Of a stretch of DNA of 64,000 bases, positions 1 to 10,420 are shown piece after piece. The DNA is from Klebsormidium nitens (taxonomy: Eukaryota; Streptophyta; Klebsormidiophyceae; Klebsormidiales; Klebsormidiaceae). The position numbers and the translations under genes were made by a program. The DNA is taken from assembly GCA_000708835.1 (NCBI GenBank), contig DF237137.1, positions 90,414 to 154,413 of the forward strand, written 5' to 3'. A model generated the notes under the pieces. That model had not been told where the DNA came from, did no database searches, and was given only the letters and a program-made list of their open reading frames with translations. Positions within the stretch are counted from its first letter, which is position 1. Each line of letters opens with the position of its first letter.

Positions 1-150
1 CCCTCATCCTCCCCGGGGGGGCCTATACCCCGGCCCTCATCCCCCTCCTCCGCCTCATTTTGTTCATCCACCGGGGAGGGCCTATAACCCCGGCCCTCAC
101 CGGTCTCCTCCGCCTCATTCCGCTCACTGAGAGAAAAGAGGAGGATGAGC
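1..150. repeat. GATGAGG-type low-complexity repeat, left-edge copy
   Basis: The first 150 bases consist of two diverged units rich in cctcatcc, cctcctccgcctcat and cccggccctca. The reverse complement reads gaatgaggcggaggag followed by gagggccggggt. The same words occur in direct orientation at 14.68-15.56 kb, so both belong to one dispersed repeat family. Short peptides rich in Ser or in MRRMRRRR-like runs can be translated from it, but these are artefacts of the repeat. No gene is seen here. Confidence 0.7.
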
Positions 151-237
151 ATGAAGAGATGCATGCGACATGGTTTGTGCATAGGTAGCCTTCAGGGAGG
201 ACACTAGAGGCGCGGGGAAGACAGCATTGCCTTTGAG

Positions 238-590
238 GAGCCATTTGGCAGCCCCTCTTCATCATGGTTGCACTCTAGGATGTACTCAGACATTGTCATT
301 CCGCGGCGCCCTGACGAAAGCCACCCCCCCCCCGGCCCCCCAGTCGCCGCAGCCATGTAGCTCAAGCACACAGCCAAGCGTGTGTGCATGTACAGTCACA
401 ACTTCAGCAAAAGCGGGACAGCATTCTGCATTGGGTCTTGGCGCAGTCAGGAGGGCCATTTGGCAGCCTCCATTATAAGCGTTGCAGTCTAGGTATCACG
501 CAAAGCTTGTTAGTTTGCGGCGCCCTAACGAAAGCCACCCCCCCCCCGGCCCCCCAGTTGCCCAGGCCATGTAGCTCAAGGACCCAGCCC
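238..590. repeat. Two-copy tandem duplication (about 215 bp period) upstream of the KDZ-type gene
   Basis: Copy 1 (about 238-370) and copy 2 (about 451-584) share in order: a catttggcagcc word, a ttgca-tctagg stretch, gcggcgccct-acgaaagccac, a C-run of nine to ten bases followed by ggccccccagt, and a final ccatgtagctcaag. Copy 2 ends about 10 bp before the first plausible ATG of the next gene, so the duplication occupies its promoter or 5' leader. Identity is roughly 75-80% by eye. Confidence 0.7.
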
Positions 591-595
591 CGAAG

Positions 596-3500
596 ATGTC
601 CAGCAAGAAACAGAAGCGCGGAGATCTGGGCGCGTCAGATCCGATGGGCAAGATCGACGCCCTTGCAGCGCCCCTGTGCCTGATGAGCTTCGTGCTTCTC
701 CTGGACTGCCTGAAGCTTTTTCCGCAGCCCTTTCCAACCAGGACAGAGCTCATTGCCTCCATTGTAAACATCACCCTGCCGCCGCACAGCAAGATAGATA
801 GGGTCGCTGTTAAAGAACGTGATCGACAAGCTGAAGGGTGCTTCCGGGGACCTGTCACTTCTGAGCGGGCGCAAAGCGCCCAGCGGTCAGGGAGATTGCG
901 CAGAATCAGTGCTTGCTCTTTGTTGCATTTCCGAAGCCCACAACATGCTTCCTGTGCTCCGAGCAATTGAGATGGGTGGACGAGTCAAAGGCCAGAAAGC
1001 CATTCTTTTTTCCGCACGACGGCCCGCCTGGCAAAGGGATCGTGCACGAGAAGTTCTGCCCTGCATGCAATGCTTTCTTTTCGAGAAGCTACTACTGTTC
1101 ACCAGACTCTGAGGTGCGCCGGCCATACCCTGCTGCCCACGACAATGACACGTGGCTGGAGCTGACGGGGGAGACGCTGATCGGCAAGGAGCTGCTCCGG
1201 CGCCATGATGAACACCTGTGAGTGATCGGTCTCTCTGCGGTTATGCTGAGGCTTCAGGATTACATTCGAAATTCAAGAAACATTCTGGTTTCCACAATCT
1301 TTCAGATTGTTGCTGGCTCTTCTCTCTAGTTCGAGTTTGAAAGGAAAGAGTGCTCATCCATTGCTGCCAACTTGTGGCTGACTATTTGGGGACCATAAAG
1401 AAAGTGGCTTACAAGACGCAGCATCAGCCGTTGTTTCTGGCCTCAGTTGAGGACTCCAAGCAAATGCTAACATTGCTCCACAGCAGCATTCTGCCCAACA
1501 AGCGTTGATTCACTTGCATTCTCAGGTTTTGCAGGTTTGCATTGCTTCTTCGCTTTGAAGAAATGAAAAGGGATCAATCTTTCTGAAGGATGTGCCCGGA
1601 ACAGAAACAGGGTGGTTCTCAGCAGATTATGCCATCGAGGCTGAGCGTTCGAACTATGAAGGTTGATCAGATCAGAAAGTTTGCCAGGATCTTGGACACG
1701 GTGCTTCCAGGGTTTCTGAAGTTTGAAAGTGTGTTTTGCAACTGCATGCGGGCACCCGTCAGTCTCCCGGTCAGCTTGTGTGGCTCAGGCTTGGCCTCCT
1801 CAATCTCTGCAGGTACTATATGCACGCCAGCTTCGTCTCTGCAGTTCGTGCTCACAATGCGTCCTTCGACCTTGACCGTTTCTCAGAAGAGCCTGCGGCA
1901 GCTCTCCAGCGGGTGCAGCGAAAACGGTCTCTAAGGGGGAGTCTAAACAGGCAACGATTCGAGCACGCATACTTTCAGTTCTGGGCCGTCCGATTCTGCC
2001 AGGAGCACAGCCCCAGCTTGCTAGAGGAACTAGATTTGCGTGACCCGATCGACAGCATCCTCAGCTGTCTCAACGATCCGTTCTGGTGCCACCTGCGAGA
2101 CGAGGCTCTCGAGCACAGCAAGCGCTGCGAGAATGAGCTCTGCGGGAGGTATTGCCACTTCGACGGCAATGCCAAGGTCTTTCGGGCATGCTGTGCAAAC
2201 AAGGAGGATGAGCTTTTCCAGACCGCAATCGGCCGGGTTGTGAAGGGTTGTCCCAGGACCCCACTCAAGAGCAAGAAGTACTGCCGCGTGCACCACGCAG
2301 GAGTGCCGGCCGGAAGTGCGGCAGTGCCGGGCGATGCGGGGGGCCAGCCGGGACAGCTGGGGCAGCCGGGACAGCTGGAAGCAATCCTGGGGCTAGGGGA
2401 CGGTCAGATCGCCGAGGTCGGGGCGGGCGATGTGGAGGAGATCGATCTCCGGGACCTCGACAGCGACGGCGAGTACGATGAGGGGGACGACGAGTCGGAC
2501 GTTGAGGGAGGGGCCGAGGAAGAGCGAGGCGGTGCGGCGGGCGGGGGGGGTTCGGAAATCGAGGGTGCTGCTGCGTCCGCTGAGAAGTGGGACATGGATG
2601 CTGGGCCGGTGTCGCTGCGGACGCGGAGGAACAGGAAGCTGCTGCAGGAGGACGAGTCGCTGTACGAGGCGGAACGAATCGAGATGAGCATGCTCAAAAA
2701 CGGGGTGAGCCTGCACAAGTTTGGACTACGTAACTTACCTGCTCAAGGTGCCTTCTTCTTAAATTCCTAGTGTAAAGAACCGTCAGGTTGCACGCATCTG
2801 CCTGAGAATTGAAACCGCACTTGGATGGGCAAGTGTTACAGTTTCTTTGGCAGTGAAGTAGGTTTCGTCCGTACAATCTATCACAGTCCTGGACGCCGTT
2901 GTCTGATGAGTTTGAGCTTAACTTAAGTTTCAGCTTAGCTGAAGTTTGTGGTCGCTTCATCCGACCAGTAAGATACTTGGTATCAGGACGATAATCTCTA
3001 AGCAGAAGAGGCCAAAATTATTTGTGCTTCTGTGTTGGAAACTCTTGCGCTGAATCTTCCGAGGGGAGGTTCCAACGTAGAAGCTGTCAGCGCCTCTGCA
3101 GATCTTGCTATCTTGCAGGTTTAGGGTCTGCAAGGGTCTTTTCCTTTTCGCAGTAGTAACTCGTCACGAACAGCTGAATCCCTTTAAAAATCTGCATGGT
3201 TCCAGGGCCTTTTTGGGTGAAGTACGTCCAACTTGCGTAGGCCTGCATATTGCAAACGTTAGTTTAGGGCAGGCATTTAGGGTTTCAGGGGTTCTCACGT
3301 GGGTCTGCAGATCGCCGTCATTGATTTAGTTTAACTTTTCAAGATTTTGAGGCACCTGCGAGCTACCCCGCTCTCTTCAGGTACCGATTTACCTGGTGAA
3401 GTGGAAAGGTTGCTCGGCCATGGAGAACACGTGGGAGCCAGAGGAGAACGTCACCGTCTTTGGCCGGGACCTGTTGGACGAGTACCTTCGCTCGCAGCCG

Positions 3501-6446
3501 CAAGGTAAAGCTGCCGGCATCGCGTCTGCAGGGCCTCCAAATGGGAGGGCTTCCCGTGCTCGGAACTTGCACGGCAGGAGAGATGTGGCTTGTAATCCTC
3601 CTCTCGAGTCGTGGATACAAACTCCCCCTTTCGAAGCTGCATGTTCTAGTTCTGCATCGATGATTCTCCGCTAACTCGTGCTGCGAATTTTGCTCCGAGA
3701 AGCGCTGCATCCTGCGGCTCTGACGCGCTGCAAGCACTATGCTGCAGGCGACTTCTACACCCGCGACCGCGAGGACCAGGTCCCGGATCCCGCGCCGGAG
3801 GCGGCTGCCGACAAGCCGCGCCGGCAGACCAAGCTGACAGCCTGCACCCCACGTACCGGCTCCGACGGTCGCGGCGTGACCGCCGGCACACTGGTCGCCT
3901 TCTGGGTGTGCGGGTACATGTTCCCCCCGCTAGAGCTCATCCTCTCGGAGTCCACCACCATGGTGAGCAACGGGCAGAGGTTGCCGCCCCTGCCAGACTG
4001 GCGGCCCTTTGCTGCTTCCGGATTTTGAGCCCCGCTGTGCTCCCATGAGCCCCAAGACATCTCCGTGTCCACACTTGTACACACCGGTTTCACCGTTCAT
4101 AGTCTCGGTTTTTGATTCTTTACGAAGGGCAACGCACTACCTCCCCTTTCAACCGAGCCTGCTCTGAGTGCTGTACGGGTCAGTCAAGCCATCCCGCTCT
4201 ACTAGTTGTTCCGCTCATGCTGTTTGCTTTGTGACTTTGCACAAAAAGGGGGACGCACCACTGTCCTTTTCTCTCGAAATCGCCCCGAGCACAGCAAGGG
4301 CGAGTGAAGCGATCGGCGGTAAAATCCCGCTCTAGTTGTTCCGCTTCTAGTTTGTGCTTTCTGCTAAGTTTGCTTTCTTGGTTCCTCTCCGGTTGTCGTG
4401 CTCCTGCTTGCTCAATTCAGTTACTATGTGAGAGGAGACACGTTGCCACCCTGCCAGTTGAACCCGTTCTGAGCGCTGCCTTGGTCAGTCGAAACACCTC
4501 GCTCTAGTTGTTCCGCTTAGAGTTTTTTGTTCCGATCACAGCAAGGGCGAGTCAACCGACTGGCGCTGAACTTTCCGCTCTGGTCGCTCAGCTTTAACTT
4601 TAACTTCCTGGTTTCTCGTAAGCTTGGGTCAATGTGGCACGGCACAAGTTATGCGGCAGCTTTCCGACCCATCATGGGCCGGCCAGTCTTTTGTGTCCGT
4701 CACTCTCCCCCGTTGCGCCCGGGTCTCAGGCTTGAACGTCCGTGTTGGCTTGGACAGCAGTCAACGTCCGATCCAATGACCCGTGCATGCCGCCCCCCTC
4801 CAGGTGCACCACTACATGACGCTCCTGTTTGCGCACGTGCGGCTGCCCGAGTTCATAGGCATGGACGACATGTGCCACTGGGCACGGTTTGCGGCAAGCG
4901 GCGGGCGGACCGCGATGCATGACAAGACGCGCGAGTTCCACGAGGAGACGAAAAAAGTCGGTAAGGCACTCGACGAAACTTTTGTGCACTACTAGCTTTC
5001 AAAGATGCTACAAGTTCGTATCAATGTGTAGAGCAAGGTCGATCAGGTTTTGAGTCAGAAAGTGACCGCAGAAAGTCGGGTAAGGGTTAAACAGAAATGG
5101 GTTTTCGAGGCGTGGCACTGCCATGCCTGGTAAATCCGGGTTTAAAAGCAGCCGTTTCGCCTGACTTCAGAGCGAATGGAGCGAAACGAGGCGGGGGGTG
5201 AGTGGAGGGAACCTATAAGGGTAGGCAGAAGCCTTCAAGAAACTGTCCTTGTTGGAAGCAGAGACCCTGACGCGGGCACAAACAAAGCGTGTTTTAAAAG
5301 GTCGAGAAAAGACCACTAGAAAAGACCAGTAGCGCAATTCACGGAAATGACGGAAATTCGATTCTAAGCTTGTACACGTCTGGTATGAAGGGTCCTGGAT
5401 ACGAGTGTCGAGTTTCGGAACCAAAAAGTCCGAAATCGGGTTAGAAAACCGGTTTGCGCAGAGGGTTGGTTTGTTGGGATGTTTGGCTCGGGGGTGCAAT
5501 TTGGGGTTTTCAAACCAGGTTTGCAGCGCGAAAAACGCGCGGTCAAGGGTTCTGGGTGTGCGAACGCATTTGAGGGGTTTGAAATAATGGGGAAGGTGCG
5601 CTTTATGGCTCGGAAAGCTGTGTGGTTAGGTAATGCGAGCAGCGAAAAAGAAGGAAAGTAAAGTATCGAAACCAGGGTTTTCAAGGCCGGTTAAGCGCAG
5701 GTTAAGGGGAGGTTTTGGTATCGGTCAGATAGCGATAGTAGTACATACCTTCTGTTGGCAGCAGTCGCTGGCCATCGTCGTGGGGGCGCACGGACTGCCG
5801 GTGCGCCGTGCTCATGCGCCATCGAACCAAAGTGATATATATCTGCACTCGTTGCATTCATTATGCATCGCTGACATCATCTTCCGTCTTCCCCCCCGCA
5901 GTGGACAAGTTCCACTTCAAGAAGAACCATGTGGGCCGGTGGTGCGCAGAACACACAAACCCGTACAAGCATCCCGAGCTGGAGTCGGCGAACATGTCGG
6001 TGTGCGAACAGCGCTTTAAATGGTGGGGCCAGTTCCGAACATCTCTGAGGTGAGAACACTGTTCATGCGTCATTCGCTGGAGCAACTGGACAATGTTGTT
6101 TCATGCAAAGTGCTAGGAAAGTCGTACCAGAAAAGTCACATCAAGTATAGTCTGCCGCAGTGCGACAAACTTGCAGCTCCAAAGTGCCTATCGACCGTTC
6201 TTGCCGAGTCAAACTCGTACATCTAGAGAGCTGTTTATGTTCCGGTCTAGGTACATGTCCGAGCACCGCTTCCGCTTCATGATCCTGGTGATCACAAAGC
6301 TGGATCACATGAAGCGAAACGCGGAGCAAGACAGGCAGCTGCGGGCCCTCGCTGCGGCCCACGCCGCCACCAGGACCACCAAGGACAGACAAGCTACCAC
6401 TGCGACACCTACACTAGCGAATCAGGTGATCGAACTCTCGGTCTAG
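596..6446 (+). CDS. KDZ-transposase-associated CxC5/CxC6-like protein with embedded chromodomain
   Basis: Joined exons: 596 to 1217 (5' part has a frame problem), 1813-2704, 3381-3504, 3748-3962, 4804-4960, 5902-6049 and 6251-6446. All junctions from 1217 onward keep phase and use GT-AG. Exon 1 carries a CxC5-like cluster (CFLC, then CPACNAFF). Exon 2 carries a CxC6-like cluster ending GCPRTPLKSKKYCRVH, then an acidic, Gly-rich linker. A chromodomain is split across the 2704/3381 intron: YEAERI in exon 2, then VKWKGCSAMENTWEPEEN in exon 3. The C-terminal exons give KFHFKKNHVGRWC, VCEQRFKWWGQF and YMSEHRF, which resemble the KFHFKNH-WC and CEQTFSWLSR motifs of proteins encoded beside Kyakuja-Dileera-Zisupton transposases. 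No transposase partner lies in this window. It may be an element remnant or a domesticated gene. Between about 790 and 865 the coding sense moves through three frames, so the true N-terminus is uncertain. Confidence 0.75.
4130..4610. repeat. Degenerate tandem array inside an intron of the KDZ-type gene
   Basis: The words ccgctcta-gttgttccgct recur at about 4192, 4327 and 4499, with a weaker fourth at 4569. The word acagcaagggcgagt recurs at about 4290 and 4537. Spacing is roughly 130-170 bp. The array lies wholly within the 3963-4803 intron and holds no open coding frame consistent with the gene. Confidence 0.6.
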
Positions 6447-6689
6447 TCTAGTCCATGTCCATCTCCCGGCCATTTGAAGCGGATGCTGACTTGTTGCTCT
6501 TGTCAGAGTTGTCGGAGTCCGATTCGTCTTGCTGCACAGCAACCAAGCAAGAAGGTATCAGTGACTCGCGGTAGAAGGGATTCGGATCCGTAATCTTGAC
6601 GTAAGCAGGCCCGCAGGAGATTCTAGATAAGTTGCACCGACTTCCGATTCACTTTCAAGGACTTTGCTTAGGCCAGCAGCTTTCGCAAC
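6447..6689. other. Short convergent intergenic region
   Basis: This lies between the stop of the KDZ-type gene and the stop of the oppositely oriented DUF3987 gene. It must hold both 3' UTRs. No gene or clear repeat is seen. Confidence 0.5.
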
Positions 6690-9616
6690 TTACGCGCGCT
6701 TGCGGGAGCGCGCCGGAAGGAACGTGTCCAGAGTCATGCCGATCCGGTTCAGGTTGTTGATCAGCATGATGTTCTCGTCCTCGGTCTTCGGAATCATCTT
6801 GATGAAGACCTCTTGTTTTTGTTTGCTCGACGACAGCTTGACCATCTCCTTGACGGACCCGAAGCAGTGCACAGAATCGTCGTCATGCGACGAGATGTAG
6901 TCAAACACACTCTTGATCTGTGCATTGTTGCCCTGCGTCCTCTTCTTGGAGACCTCGATTCTTCCGATGGTCTCGTCAGGGAAGGCCCGAAAGAGTCGCC
7001 TTGCCTTCTGGTCCAGGGGGGTCTGCAAGAGGCAAAAGGGTTTTCTTTGAGAGCCGCATGCCAGCTTCCAAAACTCTCAACACGGATGCAGCCGCACAAG
7101 AGGTTGCAATAATACATGCACGCCTGTACATGATTTGAGAAGGAGGAACTTTCAGACTGTAGAATCGATAAATGTCGAGTATGCTTACCAACTCGTTGGC
7201 AACGTCATCTTCTTCTTCGAGATCCTCGTCATCGTCTTCGTTCGCATCCTCGTCAGGGTAACCGAGCTGCTTCCAGCCAAGGACCTTACTGCACACCTTG
7301 ATCACGTCCTGGTCGTTCTCAAACTCAATCCGTTGCCTCGTGGTCAGGTTGACAAAGTTCCAAGCCTGCCGCACGTCTTCGTCGGTGATCAAGAAAGCCT
7401 CAGGATGATCGAGCAGAGCCGGGTAAGACGGATCCAGAACGAGGTTCATTGCTCTGAAGATAGCTGAGATTTGGAGCACCTCGCCCTTGGCCTTTGAGAT
7501 GATCCCTGCACGAAAAGCGCGTCCTTGAGTCCTTCGCCTTTCTGATCTGCTTCCTGGTGTCCGCGACTGTAAATACTCATACATCCCGTCTGCTGGGAGC
7601 AATTATCTTCAGAGAGCCGTGAAGATTCTCTGCTTTCAAAAGCCGTGCTCACCTGCTTTATGGAGGAGGTCCTTGAGGTACAGCTCACGCAGCACTTTCT
7701 GGATGCTGTCAAAGCCCTGGCCAAAAACGTCACGGGCACTCCCTGCCAGCTTGAAGATCGTGACATCCTTGTCGTCGTCCAGACTATGCGTCAACCAGTA
7801 AAGCCGGTACATCAGCTGCACATCAAGAAACAGGAAACAATCAACAGCGAGACAATGGAGGAAGCAATTCCTAAGTCTGTCTAAGGAGTTTTGTCGATTT
7901 CGAATTCTGCGAACCAACTGCTGAGCACGAGTTGCTCATTCGTCACCAGAAGCATCAGGGTCTTACCTTCTGCATGAGGTCGTTGTCCTGATCGATGATT
8001 TGCTGCTCTTCTTCACCGATGCACAACTGGCCTGCACAGTGGTTTCATTATGATCAGATTCGACTCGCCTTGCAGGAACGCACAACCTGACATCCCAAGG
8101 ACCAATTCCAGGATCGGAGACCATCAAACAGCTGAGAGAGTCCAAACCAAATACTTACTGAAGTCGGGGAACTCCGGGGGGGGGAAAGCCATTTGGTAGC
8201 GGTTCATCAATCCATCATTCGGAGTCTTGCTCAGCTCCCTCTGGAGAGGCTCCGGCTGCGTGAACCTGCCAATGCACACGTGTGTATACTCGCAGGTTTT
8301 GCTCTCATTGTTGTCATTGACCAGCTCTCGCGTCCAGCTGCTTCCCCCTTTAAGTTGCAAGGCTCGAACCCTGTCGTTGTTCCCCTTCTTGTACGCATCC
8401 AACATCTCGAAGAACTGGTGAGCCTCTTCGAAGAGAAGCATCCCTGAATGATCTCGAGCCTTGAGGAGCATCTGGAACAGTCTTTCGAAATTGACCTGCG
8501 CAAACATTACATCTTTTTATGCAGGTGTACACCAGTGCTCGTTGATTGATACCAAGCCTGCTTCAGGATTGAAACCAGCTGTACTCGCAGTCTTGATTGA
8601 TTCGTCTACATCTGGCCTGCGTAGATTGACAACCATTTTGCCAATGATCAAGAATAGAATCCTTGTATCCTGCCTTTGAATCATATTCCTCACGCATGAA
8701 ACCGGAAACATGCACCAAATGATCGGATCAGACAAGAGAGTCGCATGCAGATTCGAATCTGGCAATGCTCCAAGATGATGCCCTACAAAATGATCAGTAG
8801 CTGCAGACGTGTAATTTGAGCAACTTGACGGAATGATCTATAAATATACAAATGATCAGACTATTCATGAGACTATGACAGTCGTTCAATATGCACATGA
8901 CAATCTATTTCGAGCTGAGAGATTGGATTGAGCAGATATTGATGCACGCGCAATCATCAATCTCGACAAGACGAACTCAAGCAATCAAACTGAAAGATTC
9001 GACTCACCGCCCCGTCGCACTTCACTTTCAGAAAGCTGATTTCAGACAGGAGCTTTTCGAGCTCAGCAGATCCTTCTCTGTATACCTCGCGATCGACGCT
9101 CTTCAATACATGTTCCATAATCTCGTCGTTGATGAGGCGCTCCACCACATCAATGTTAGTGCTGATTTTGTGGTACGCCTGGAACTTGCCAAAACCGCTA
9201 GGGCCGACACAAAACCCCCAGTGAATGAGATTACTCTTCCATTCCAATCCCTCAACCTCAACACGAGAGTTTGGTCCCAGAAAGTATGAAGCACAAGACG
9301 TTAGTGGTACCATCAGCATCCAGGAGCTAACACCAATTCGCTTTCCCATTCTCTGGAGCATATTCAGCGCCTCACTTGGAAACGATGTCTTTGCGTTTTC
9401 TTCATTGATGATCAAGCAGACCGCTCGACTCTGGTTAGCAATGGAGCTTTGGTCTCCAAAGCTTGATCGTTTTGGAGGCATCCTGTCAGCTGCTAGGTCC
9501 TGCGGTTTGGAATGAACGTAGTTGCGAAACAGAAGAAGCGCCTCGGAAAAAGATCTCCAGCTGATCAGCACATTCAAATATACCCTGGCAAGCTCTCGGC
9601 CGTCCAAACCAGACAA
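6690..9616 (-). CDS. DUF3987-domain protein (P-loop ATPase/helicase-like)
   Basis: Six exons join without a phase error: 9616-9008, 8495-8159, 8031-7967, 7815-7653, 7505-7189 and 7022-6690. They encode 607 aa. Around residues 65-140 is a region typical of the DUF3987 (YfjI-like) family: a FPSEAL start, a helical region, then a Walker A-like GPSGFGKF. Here Phe follows the P-loop Lys where Ser or Thr is usual. Further motifs are GMLLFEEAHQFF, DAYKKGNNDR, GGSSWTREL and FTQPEPLQRE, matching the family's acidic Walker B-like segment and its DGLMNR region. The C-terminal third has a long acidic stretch (DEDANEDDDEDLEEEDD). The family is known mainly from bacterial and phage replication-type proteins, often near or fused to primases. 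The ATPase role is inferred. The gene is head-to-head with PrimPol, about 800 bp away. The ATG at 9616 is the first in frame, but a further 5' exon cannot be excluded. Confidence 0.72.
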
Positions 9617-10420
9617 AACCTGATCAAAGTAGAAATCAAATGCGAAACTATTGAAAAGGCGCCACTAGATGCTCTTTAGCTTGCAATGCAAATAGATTGT
9701 CTCCCCTCACAAGTGTTTCCTTGGAACAAATTCCAATTGTGATCACCACGGTCTCACCTAGGAGTCAAATGATAGCTAGCTCGAAATGAGTCGACGCAAT
9801 TTATCTTGAGAAAGCTTTATCTGAGCTTCACTGACTCAGCTTGCCTTTGAATTTGAATTTTCGATTGCAAAACCCCCGAGGTATGAGCGAGCGACCGCCG
9901 GCCGCACCGCGGTGCCCGGTACGTTACACTGGCTCGATCACTGAGCCGAGCCTATAGACTAGAGTAGCTATCAGCTAGGCTATACCGTCCGGCTACTGGC
10001 CGGCGGCCGCGCGACCCGTCCTGTCGCGACCGACGATTTGAAACTGTATATATCATTTAGATCGGCAATGCGTCGGGAAGCCACGGTGCGTTGTTGACGC
10101 AAGTCGTTGGCCAAAGTGGTCAGTCGACTGCAAGCGTCGTCCCGTGGCGGTTTGCTCGAGTTCGAATCCTCGACCGGACAGTTTTTTTTCCCCCAATCCA
10201 CATGATTAATTGGTTGATCCTCATATTTTTCAGCCCTAGGTCCTAGGAACCATCAAGAACACCTTATTCGACATCCCCCTAGATCTTGGAAAAACTTCAG
10301 AGCTGTTTTGAGCAAGGCGAGACGCTTTGCATGTGTGCGCCTCTCACTAAAGCTACCGCGTTTCTTGCCATTTTCGAGTGACTGTGCTGCCATCATCTAG
10401 ACCGTGACAAGAACAGAGAA
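9617..10420. promoter_or_regulatory. Shared upstream region of the DUF3987 and PrimPol genes
   Basis: An 804-bp divergent spacer. Its first 250 bp are AT-rich. From about 9885 to 10030 it is GC-rich and full of short palindromes (for example ctcgatcactgagccgag, tagctatcagctaggcta, tggccggcggcc). A TATA-like gtatatatc lies at about 10047. The spacer also contains the tRNA-like segment listed separately. Both genes probably take their promoters from here. No transcription start can be fixed from sequence. Confidence 0.45.
10101..10190 (+). ncRNA. tRNA-like pol III segment with A box, B box and T-run (degenerate tRNA or SINE head)
   Basis: An A-box-like tggccaaagtgg (10108-10119) and a B-box-like agttcgaatcc (10159-10169) are spaced as in a tRNA with a variable arm. 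Eight T residues (10182-10189) follow as a pol III stop. A partial anticodon hairpin cgac/gtcg is visible. The T-stem pairs only if the loop is 8 nt, and I find no 5' strand to pair with the 3' end ccggaca. I therefore call it tRNA-derived rather than a working tRNA. Confidence 0.35.
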
